From Serilophus lunatus (taxonomy: Eukaryota; Chordata; Aves; Passeriformes; Eurylaimidae), in the NCBI GenBank assembly GCA_013399895.1, contig VXBA01004393.1, forward strand, positions 558,052 through 622,051: a DNA stretch of 64,000 bases, read 5' to 3'. How positions within the stretch are numbered: position 1 is the first letter of the stretch; each line of letters starts with the position of its first letter. The notes beneath the pieces are model-generated. The model saw nothing but the letters and a program-made list of their open reading frames with translations. It was not told the DNA's origin and did not search any database. The translations under genes were made by a program, and so were the position numbers. Below are positions 44,273 to 53,870 of the stretch, one piece after another.

Positions 44273-44306
44273 TGCTCCTTTCCAAGTCATAACATGGAAA
44301 GGAGCA
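44273..44306. repeat. Perfect inverted repeat, 12-bp stem and 10-nt loop
   Basis: TGCTCCTTTCCA at 44273-44284 and TGGAAAGGAGCA at 44295-44306 are exact reverse complements around AGTCATAACA. Pairing outside the stem is poor, so a microRNA precursor (usually about 22 bp or more of imperfect stem) is unlikely. There is no T-run in terminator position. Confidence 0.8.
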
Positions 44307-46139
44307 AAGTATTTTTTAAATTACCTCACTCCATAATGAAAGGGTAGTTATATCTTGTGTGCACCCCCTCATGCAGCTCTAGATTTATAAATATAACAAG
44401 CACAGGAAAGTACAATCACCTTCTCATCTTTGGCATCAAATAACACAAATAATCACAAATATTGGCAAAGTAAGTGTGGCCAAATGGCTGGAAACATGTA
44501 TCTAAAGTTCTGCCCTATAAAAACAATCTTCATGCATAGATACATCAGGTCTGATCCAAAACTCTTCAAAGCAAAATTACTATTTTCATTGGACTTTGCA
44601 AACAGGTCTTTTAATGAGAAAGATAAATATACTTTTTTTTGAACAGCAGCACATTGAAACAGTTTAGTTTTACAGCCCCTAACTAAATTAAGCACCATGT
44701 ATATTTTCAGCACTATGTATTCACCCCAACCCCTTAACCAAGTAAGTTAAATAAGAAAATCATCTTACTCATAGAAAAACAAGACTTTCTGGGATAGACC
44801 AAAGGTTTCAATTAGCTTGTGAAACTAGTTTCTGAAATTACCCAAAGAACCACACCTGTTTTGGACCTCGCCTGGGCCACCTTCTCCTTGAACACATGAT
44901 AAAATGGAGATTTTCAAAGAAAGCACTGTAATTTCTCACAGCTTAATATCACAAAGTGAGAGAAAAGATAAAGCCACAGACTATCAAATAGTAGCCTAGG
45001 GGACCAGGCAAAGCCCAGAACTCTTCTGTCCCTAACTCACCACCTCCAAAGATGATTATCAGGATAGAAGGGAAATAAAGGATGAGGAGAAACTAGAAAC
45101 AACAGTAAAATAAACAAAAAATACGATGCTTTGGCTTTATAGTAATCAAAGACTTAGAAATACAATTGACAGGCAAACTAACAGTACCTCTTAAGCACTC
45201 TACCCAGCAAGTCTGTTTTCTATACATCTCCTGCATTCCTGTTGAACTCCTGCTATGCTTGTTTTATGTCACTTATGCTGCTCTGTAGTCATATAAGCCT
45301 GATAATTATCTTCAGCTTTATAAGCTATTGTGGATCATGAAACAAGTCAGTGCTTCTTTTGATGCCCTCACATTAGTCCCTTGTCAATGTTAAAAACTGT
45401 AAGTGATCCAGCAATGAGCTTTTTTTTCCTTCTTTTTCTTCTTTTTGATGTATAACAATCCTTCACAGTGGCGCTACACCACCCCAGAGTTGATATTTTC
45501 CAGCTCTACTACATTCAGTGTTACAGTAGGACTGACACAGACCTTAAATTTTTGTCTTTATCTGCAAGTATCCTTTAAACATTATCACACTGCCAGATCC
45601 ATGCAGTGCAGTTTCACAAGTAGGAAGAAAACAATCTCTCTACATTTCCTTCCCCATACTAAGCTCCACCAAAAAGTGTTTCTCTTCTTCAAAAGATTCA
45701 TTTATTGACAGACTGGTTACAAGCCTAAGAAAACAAATAAACCTCAAAGTACTGATTCTTCACATTGCAGACACATCAAATCAAAATCTTGGGGATCTGG
45801 AAACATTTTCAAGTCTAAAAGCACGAATGCTGAGTTTAGTTTTAATTTCTGAGCAATTTTATAGTAAAGCAATTTTAGAGTAAAGGCCCATTTTACAAAT
45901 GTGACAGAGGAAACCAAGAAAAGAACACGAGACACACCAGGTTGGCAACAAGTGTTCACTGTGTTCAACAAATAAAACTATGTTCCACTATGCAGTTTTC
46001 AGTTTCTTCAAAGTGTTGGAAGACCTACAGTTATTGCCACTAACACACTGGTCACTACTAACACTAACACACTTCATCCTGTTCGCTCCTGATACTAAAA
46101 TAAACTAATAAAGTTGGATTTTTGCCATGAAAAACCAAT

Positions 46140-46700
46140 TACACGGAAATGTGTGAGAACCCGAACACAAGCACGAGGCTTTTGTTTACTTTTCACAAAA
46201 TTAAGGCAAAGAACCAATCTTGGGGTCAAAAACGACCCTCCGCATTTCACCGCGACTTTCATGAAAAAACGATCACGGTACGTATTAAATCATTAGCGAG
46301 ACACAAGGCTGCCTGTTAGTTTTAAAATGCAGAGAATGAAACTCGTTGCAGAGGCAAAAGAGGACCAATAATATAATTACAAGCCGGTGCCTGTGCAGCC
46401 GAGTTAATGCCGTGGTTTGACATTGCAAGGCTATGCCTGTTCCCCCGAGCCCTGCTGGAGACAGGGTTCACTCTAATTGGTTCCAAAGCACAACCCACCA
46501 GCAGCAGCCTCCTCCAGCCCAGGAATGGTAATTTCCACACGACTGTAAATAGTGTTTGCAAACAATACAAACACGGTAATAAGAGGCTAGGTGGGTAATT
46601 AATGTGGTTACAAAGCAGCTTATTTGCATTTTTATTTAAAACTGCCTTCTTTAAAAAGCTGCTCAGATTTCTTTTTGCAAAAGGAGCCTTGGTTAAGGAA
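46140..46700. promoter_or_regulatory. Candidate intronic enhancer: CpG-rich block with FOX, RUNX and octamer motifs
   Basis: I count 18 CpG dinucleotides between 46144 and 46575, while the following ~450 bp has none that I see and the preceding 600 bp about four. At the right side of the block, forkhead-type motifs crowd within 30 bp: GTAAATA at 46545-46551, the palindrome TGTTTGCAAACA at 46553-46564 (a forkhead-like core on each strand) and ACAAACA at 46567-46573. Next come TAATTAAT, a RUNX-type TGTGGT at 46603-46608 and a perfect octamer ATTTGCAT at 46622-46629. The retained CpGs suggest low germline methylation or selection. Both strands carry short ORFs here, but none resembles a known protein. 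Enhancer function is inference; the target could be WWOX or a neighbour such as MAF. Confidence 0.4.
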
Positions 46701-47593
46701 TAGAGCAGTAATTACTCTCTTTAGGGGTTCTTTTACACATCCTTTAGGGAATTAGAATGAAAAGATAAGCAGAATTATAAAGGGAATCATGTAAAATATG
46801 AAATGCACTATAAACACTTAGTACTGTATTTACCATAAGCTAAGCTTGCCTTCTTCATTAATGGAATATATTACAAGCTTATGTTACAATCAGATTAATT
46901 GTGAAGATGGCTGTAAAAAAGAAATTATATCCAAACACCCTTAATTCCTCCTCTTCTCTCCCAAAAATGACAACCAGAAATCCAGCAACAGCAGAACTCA
47001 CTTTATGTAAGAACACATCTACCTGAACTATAGTAAGTTTTCAATGTCAACAACACCAAATCATTATAGGAAAAAAAAGATCCCGAGAGATAAAGGCTCA
47101 GAAAAAGACCAAACCCAGGTTAACTTAAATACACACAGTATCAAAGAAAAGCCAAACTTTGCACCCTATAGCTACAATCAAGGGGATGTACAAAGTCTAC
47201 TTTGTTTTTAAAGACAGACTTCTCCAGACAGGTTGGTGATATTGTTGAGCACACAGTGTCTCCTAGTGATGTTTAACTGAAGACTAAGCATGAAGTGCAG
47301 TTTTTAAAGGGGTTATCCTGAGGTCTGTTACTGTTTGGGGGGGATGTCTTAAATTTTTTTTTGTTAAAAAGCTCTGACTGCATTTAAGTAGTATTATTAT
47401 AAAGCTTTAGGCATGGTAGGGATTTTGTGACTCACATTTCCAGATTAAGAACAGCAGGGCTGTGCTAAAGAAACAAATTACCAAAAGGATCACTTCAACA
47501 TTTCTATGTATAAAATTCTGCTGACTGGAGGAAAAAAAATTAAGGAATGGTAAGATACTGTGACTTCTTTCAAAATTACATTTTAGATTTTTT

Positions 47594-47620
47594 TATATAT
47601 ATATATGTATGTGTGTGTGT
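47594..47620. repeat. Compound TA/TG microsatellite
   Basis: About six TA units pass through ATGTATG into five GT units, 27 bp in all. It is the longest dinucleotide tract noticed in the window and may be polymorphic. Confidence 0.9.
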
Positions 47621-47739
47621 AACAGATACTGGAAGGTGAGTAGAATTATGACAGCAGAAGTAATTTAGTCAACTCAAAAGATAACTTTGCCTTTACTGGA
47701 GGAAATCATGGCAAATTGTCTTATCATGTCAAAATCTCA

Positions 47740-48010
47740 CAGCTATGAGAGTCCTCTGTTGGCTTCCACCCATTGTGTCCAGCATTATGAATTCCCACAC
47801 ACCTGGGTCCTGCTGGCTTTGGGCATCTGGGTTTAGGGTTTGTTCCTGGATTTGGGCAATGCTATCAGATCTAAGAGTGCCTTGAGTTTTGGGGGTGCCC
47901 CTGAGTTCAAAGCTGTTAAAGGCAGCACCAGCCCCAGTGGAAACAAACCCTGTCCCTGCATCCTGTGGGGTGCTGGGCACTCTGGCTGGCTGCTTTATCA
48001 TAATAAATAA
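47740..48010. other. Unclassified GC-richer block ending in AATAAA, possible LTR remnant
   Basis: About 260 bp of GC-richer sequence ends in TGCTTTATCATAATAAATAATAAAAC, here cited in parts: AATAAA lies at 48002-48007 after a GC-rich stretch. That order (GC-rich region, then a polyadenylation signal) resembles an avian retroviral LTR. I saw no clear TG...CA termini or target-site duplication, so the class is unproven. Confidence 0.2.
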
Positions 48011-50133
48011 TAAAACTCTATCAGTTCCTTGTATCTATGAAGTAAAATGCAGTGCTAACTACAGATGAAGATGTAAGGATGAAACAATTCAGCTGTAACC
48101 AGCACATCAGCTCTCCAAGTAAATGATATCAGTATGCAGAAGGATGCCCAACCCTCAAAGTTAGGGGCTTAACACATCTGCTATATAATTCAGGCTCTGT
48201 TTTACAGTGGTTTCATTACTAACCATAAAAACTGTAACAGTGGAACTGTATAAACAAAGTGAACAGCATTTTTATGGTAAAACATGAATGTAATATAAAT
48301 ATTTGCCTTTTCCTTTTCTCAGCATCTGTAATGAAATTAAATTCATGCCATATGTTTATAGTGCACCAAAATAAAAAAAAAATCTCAACAATCCATCTAT
48401 GTAAATGTTGATTCAACTGTTCAATGTTTTTAACTTCATGTTGGGGAGGGGGTTAAGCATCTTTATTTGGAAAATAGCTTTGCAGCACACATCCCTCTCT
48501 TAAGGTGCCTCAACTGAGCAGATTCCTCACAGAAATTTACTGAATTCTTAAACATTATGGCCATAATCTGGTCATAGTTTCACACAGGTCTCAAAGAGCT
48601 GTTACTAGCACCATGAGTGGTTAATGTTTATACTATCAATTCACTGCAAGTAACATAAGGTCTGATTCCATGGCAATTAGTTAATTAAAAGATTTTTTCA
48701 TTTCAGAAGGATCTGGATCACACCCTTAAAAAACAAAACAAAAAAAAGCCTTATACTCAGCAGGGCAACAATGCTTTAGTTAGAGTGTTTAGAGCTGCAA
48801 GTGAAACAAGTTGACACAATTTTTTTTTTTTTAACTGCATTACCAGTTCGTTTAATACAAGATACTGCCCTTTCCTGCAAGGCCTTTTTCCCACAGAAAG
48901 ATTTGTATAACCACTTTTATCTCGATTCTTCAGCATGAGCACTACTCATGTACTGAAAAATGAAATATATCTATATAGTGCAGGCTTTTATAACTGCATA
49001 TGAGAGCCAAAAATACATAGTTTTAGAATACCTTGCTTTGAAACAAGACAATTCCTTATTAGAAAACAGCAACAGAATATTGGAAATAATAGCCTCACTG
49101 CATGGGAAATCAGTCTGCCTTCCTTTAATGGGAAACACAAGAAAACTTGCTCACAGTCTGTATAAATGTGCCACGGCTTGCTCCCCATACAAGATTACAA
49201 TTGGAATATGAAGACTCACTTATCAGGTTTTAATTTCATTCAGCCACTTAATCAGCAAGAATATAAATCACAGCTTAGGTGAAGAATACTCAGGGGGAAA
49301 GGAATACAGCAAGGAGTCGCATTTGGTTCTGTTGGTTTTCTTCACAGCTTTCTCTCTTCTCTTGTCACATCTCTGCCTTGTAAGTTTCTATTTAAAAAGC
49401 AAACCCAAAGTTTCTTTCTGCAGTTTATTCTAATCTTTAATGTTGCTGTAGGCTTAACACTGAGGAAGAATTATAAAAGAAACATTATACTTTTTTTAAA
49501 TATTAAACTTACAATTTATCTTTTAATATCTACTTCAAAGACTATTTAACAGGAATAAATAAATGAGAGCTTCTTGGCAAGAAAAGCTGTGATTTATGAA
49601 ATATTTTATTCATTCATATTCTTAAGTATTTTCTTGAGAATACCACTAACATCTGGAGCTATGCAGTCTTATCCAAACATTCTGCTCATACTCAATTAGA
49701 AAATCATATCAATAATAATGTAAAATAAATTACCTAGCCTCTCTTCCTGGAGCATAGATTTCCATGTTTGTCAGAGCAACTATGTGTACAAACAGCACTG
49801 TAGTGTTTTTCATTAAGCCTCAAAGTCAATTAAGCTACGAATTGGAACGATCGTTCCTCCTTTGCAAAGTATTGATATTTTTTCTTGACTGCTTTCAGGC
49901 CTTTTCACTACTCAGGGAGAGATTTATGTTTGACAATTTCTTTCTGATTAAAATGAATCATAACTCTAGAATTCTAATTTCCTCTTTTCTGAGCAAGAAA
50001 TTATCAAACAGTTTTAAATTGATATTGAACATCATCATGCATGAACATTCATTTTCAAGAGATCAAATGTAAAGCTATACTGATCTCTCTTTTTATCTGC
50101 TGCTTTTACATATTTTCTCTTCCTTTCCCTGTC

Positions 50134-50150
50134 TATATATATATATGTGT
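50134..50150. repeat. Short TA/TG microsatellite
   Basis: Six TA units are followed by two TG units. It is too short to form an extended flexible or cruciform AT tract. Confidence 0.8.
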
Positions 50151-51959
50151 AAAACATTAGATTGTACCAACCATACCTCTCCATAAAAATTATATTTGAT
50201 AGACTAGTTAGACTAGCTAGAACTTGTTACAAAACTTTACACATGACATTTACCCTTTATTTGCAATATTACCAAAATTCTGCTGTAGTTTAGAAAGAAA
50301 CTGGAATACAGAGGAATATGGAAACAAATATCAGTTATCTAAAGGAACTAACAGGTTTATACAGGTCATCCCTACTCAAACTCTATAAAACAGCTCTTTC
50401 AGTTGTTTTTGCCTCTTCTCAGGCATAAATTGCTATAAACAAAGTTTTCTACTTTTGTCTCCAACAGCCAGTAAAGAACAGTTTGAATTTGCTTATTAAA
50501 CATAATAGCAGCTAATGTGAAAAAGATCTCATTTTCTCCCATTATTCCTGCTGTTTTCTCTAAATCTTAACAATTGGATTTTCCAAAGCCATTTAGCCAT
50601 CCCATTTTCTCTTCACAAACTTGATTTCCAGCTTTCACTAAAAGCAGATTGAAAATGCATGTTTTGCTTAATAACTTACTTGGAAGTACAACAGGACCAG
50701 GGCAGAGCTGTGTTTCTACAGACACTCAGTCCATGGCATTCCAGACATGGATGTCACACACTCACTGAGGGAACAAGCAGTCTGCTTTTCCTAAGTCCTG
50801 TTACATACACTGTATTTTATTTTTAAATGCTGCATTACTGTAGGTTTGATTTGGGTTTGTTTTGGCGTGGTTTGCTGAAAGGTGATGGTTGGGTTTTTAG
50901 GAATCACATTTAAGACATTACATTTTTTTTCCATATATGTGTCAGGCTTTAGTTAACACAGACTGTCAATTAGATAATTGTAGCAAAATTTTGTCTCCTT
51001 GCAAAATTCATGGAACTCTCTTTTGCATCAGACAACAAAGAATGGAAAAATGAAATATTCCGTGTCCAGCATTTAAACCTCGAGTACTAAAGGAAACTGC
51101 CCCACAGAAAAGTCAGCACAGGATACACATTGCTTTTGAAAATATAAATGTTTTTACAGAAAATCCAATTTTATTACCATCACAGTAGTAAAGGTCCACA
51201 GGTATGACAAGTAAACACACTGAACTCAATTTGAAAGTGGTGGGTTTGGGGTTTTTATTTTGTTATAAGAGCACATTTCATTCAAATTAGAAGAACGTGG
51301 AGTTTGGAAACTCAGTTGAAGAGTTGGAACATATTTATCAAGTTTCCACTCCTCAAATTACTGGAGAACATGGCATTTACAGGGCAGCTAAGAGACTTAA
51401 TCTCAAAGATTTACAAGAAAACATAAAACAAGTAAGCAGCACTAGTTACCCGAGTAACATGAACGTGAGGCTTTGTAAAGCTGCATCCTAACCAACTGTA
51501 TTTTTTTAAAAACTGAAAAATAAAATCTATTTCCTTTCAATAATTTAGCTTTTCCTAGAAAGGAGACAAAACACTGTGGATGCTTTGAAGTTATAGCAGA
51601 ACAGTTGCAGCTACATATTGAGAATTCACTTGAACCATATGCAGAGATTATTGACATTTTTCTTAAGCTCTTTCATTTCAGGAAAGAATTTTCAATTAAC
51701 AACATCCTGCTCTGTAGTTACACCTATAAGCTAAAAATTAATATTTCACATCAATATTTTAATATTAGAAGCAAATCAATCAAATTAATCTTTGTCTCTT
51801 TGTTTTCAGTAACTGACTTTGGGGCAGGTTTTTGTGTTTATTTGCCTCAAGATTGCTTACAATTTGATGTAAATTTTAAGCATCTTGTAATTCATCAACT
51901 AATTCTCTCCTGGTTACACACTCCAAGTAATTAAAGTTCAGTAATAACTTATTCTTTCT

Positions 51960-52260
51960 GCTCCAGCACCTGCATTTCATTTGTTTATTTTCCCAGAGTC
52001 ATAAATCTGAGGGACTGTCAAAGTGCCATAATATTAGTGCAATAATCAAAGTTAATTAGTCCCTCTCAATAAACAACAACAAAGCCATTACAAAGATGCA
52101 TTGAAGGTTTTCCAGCTACCCGGTTTACAGATGAGATTCTTTTTCCGAACAATTAGAATTTGAAAATTGTTAGCAAATAAATTTAGTGTTTCTGAAGTGA
52201 TTTGACCTTCAGTGATCTTCATTCAATTAACAATTCACCAACTTTTGGTGAGATAATACA
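51960..52260. promoter_or_regulatory. Candidate conserved non-coding element, homeobox-motif rich
   Basis: The composition is typical of vertebrate conserved elements: AATCAAAGTTAATTAGT near 52043, further TAAT/ATTA cores, and TTTGACCTTCAGTGATC near 52200, which contains a nuclear-receptor-like TGACCT. Low-complexity tracts are absent although the region is AT-rich. No alignment was available, so conservation is a guess from appearance. Confidence 0.25.
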
Positions 52261-53730
52261 GGTATTAAGATTCCTGAACTCCTGCTGTTTTCAAAATGCT
52301 CAGAGATACGGTTAGAATTAAGGGGGAAATGGGATATTTTTCAAATAAAAGGTACTGACTGCTCCCTTGTTTTAGTTACATAAAATCCATATATACTGCC
52401 ATATTTAGCTGGACTGGGTCTATTAAATTCAAACAACACAATATCACCAAATCCAGTTCTATTGAAAGAGAACAGACAAACTTTAAGCAGCACACACTAT
52501 GCTAGCCCCCGTTGGAATTCTCTGGGGATTTCATGCTATTAAAATTTTAATAAATAAATAAAAAAAATTTTTTAAGAGAGACCTTTAATGGGAAGTATTG
52601 AAGCAGAAAGGAGGGCTTTTTCTCTCTCAGTCTTTTACTGTAAATCATTAATATCATCTGGGCAAGAGAAAAAGGCCTAATTCCAAAGAGTGTTTCCTCA
52701 TGAAACCTGTGGTTACAAATATTAGCAATATTATAAGCATCATTTATTTGGAAATACTTGTAAATAAGCACTGTTTGGGTTTGCATTAATAAATATTATA
52801 ATCATCTGTAGACTACTTATGTGTAAATATTAATACTACCAAGTGCTCTCCCATGTCATCTGGGAGCAGCTGACATACTTCAAGAGCTCAGGAAATAAAG
52901 CTAAAACACTCATCACTAATTTTAGCTGGAAAGAAATAAAAATCCAAGAATCTGATCCTGTAGTCTTTCATTCAGTAAAGTATAAAGAGTCACCAGATTA
53001 TCTCCTGGAATTCAGCAGTCCCAGCAAGCTCAGACAAAAGTAGCCTGCAATCCTTACTGGCAAGTAAATGACTGTGGGAGGAATAAATTACAAACATTGA
53101 ATATATTTTAATAAGGGCCTTAGAAGATCATAAAAAAAAGAGGGTCAGGGAAAGTTAGGAGTCAAAGAGCAACAAGGGAATAGATGAGACTGAAGAGCTT
53201 GTATTTGTGTGACAAAATGGAAGAAAAATGAAAGAACGTAGGAAGAACCTGGAAGGGAAAAACCATTGAGACAGACTGCCTGCCAGCAGGGCTGCTGGGC
53301 TGAGGGACTGCAATAGAAAAGGAGGAAAACACTGCTGTGTTTGGAAAGTGTAAGAATGACCTTCTGAAATCTCTCACTGTAGAAAAACTATGGACAAAAC
53401 AGTGTTTATCCTGCTTCAGCTAGTTATACACCTTGGCTCTGGAAATGCCCTTCCCTATGAACCATCTCTCAGTGGTTCTTTCAAACATTTCTGTCCTTAC
53501 AAAGCATCTGTAGGTAACATGGATAACAGCACACCAAGCCTTGCAGTCCAACACATTCATATGAAACGAAAAACCTCTATCACTGATGTACCAGTGACTG
53601 AACAGGATATTACAAAATAAGACAAATGCCTTCTTCTTTAGATTCCTGCATGGCAACGCTGCATCTATTTAACTGCTTGTACTGCACAAAAGATTTCATG
53701 TCTTGAAAAACACAGCTCAGCGCTGGACAC

Positions 53731-53736
53731 ACTCAC
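53731..53736 (-). other. WWOX: 5' splice donor of the WWOX exon
   Basis: The exon ends with the tryptophan codon TGG and the intron begins GTGAGT, a near-ideal vertebrate donor. The reading frame is complete at this boundary (phase 0), as expected for the end of human exon 5. Confidence 0.9.
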
Positions 53737-53843
53737 CCATTCCCCAAGGATGCGCTGCACGGCGTCGCTGCCTCTCGAGGCACTTCTGCAGGCCAGGATA
53801 ACATGTGCCCCATGCAGTGCAAGAGACTTGGCAGCTTCAAAAC
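53737..53843 (-). CDS. WWOX: WWOX internal coding exon (human exon 5 equivalent), SDR Rossmann-fold segment
   Basis: Read on the minus strand, this 107-bp exon gives 2 nt finishing a split glycine codon and then 35 whole codons. They start FEAAKSLALHGAHVILACR and end AVQRILGEW. This matches the WWOX region just after the TGxxxGIG cofactor-binding glycine motif: the first helix of the Rossmann fold, the second beta strand (HVILAC) and the arginine that typically contacts the NADP phosphate in this family. WWOX is an SDR-family oxidoreductase with two N-terminal WW domains, acting as a tumour suppressor and adaptor. The length (107 bp) and phase (glycine codon split after its first base) agree with human exon 5 as I recall it. 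A TAG acceptor and GTGAGT donor flank it exactly. Compared with the human protein from memory there are about nine substitutions, clustered in the SASRGSDAV part, with Gly instead of Glu two residues before the exon's end. There are no stops or frameshifts, so it looks functional. It is the only exon recognised here and is partial by nature. Confidence 0.95.
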
Positions 53844-53870
53844 CTAGGATAAAACATTTTCCTGGTCAGA
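53844..53870 (-). other. WWOX: 3' splice acceptor and putative branch point of the WWOX exon
   Basis: On the minus strand the intron ends in ATGTTTTATCCTAG directly before the exon's first base. The pyrimidine tract is short and interrupted (TTTTATCC). A branch-point-like TCTGAC lies at 53870-53865, which puts the candidate branch adenosine about 22 nt from the splice junction, within the normal range. The junction is fixed by the glycine codon that must be completed across it. Confidence 0.85.

Larger units (their letters stand above)
29121..46139 (-). other. WWOX: WWOX intron (human intron 5), mid part
   Basis: Long AT-rich intronic stretch with no recognised exon or RNA gene. Homopolymer runs lie at 29618-29630 (A), 30175-30187 (A), 32811-32823 (T) and 37091-37102 (A). 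Small tandem duplications and one perfect hairpin are listed separately. The stretch 34190-34450 is somewhat GC-richer than its surroundings and carries ORFs on the minus strand, but nothing in it is recognisable. Confidence 0.7.
46701..53730 (-). other. WWOX: WWOX intron (human intron 5), 5' part next to the donor
   Basis: Intronic AT-rich DNA between the exon donor and the CpG-rich element at 46140-46700. It contains a TA/TG microsatellite at 47594-47620, a TA tract at 50134-50150, a T run at 48820-48832, a GC-richer block at 47740-48010 and a homeobox-motif-rich stretch at 51960-52260. No coding exon was recognised. Confidence 0.7.

Noticed and set aside
44273..44306. microRNA precursor interpretation of the hairpin
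   Set aside because: Stem is only 12 bp and flanking pairing is weak.
1..53736. The next WWOX exon (human exon 6, encoding the HKAKVEAMTLDLA region)
   Set aside because: Searched by eye on the minus strand and not found; it probably lies beyond position 1 of the window.
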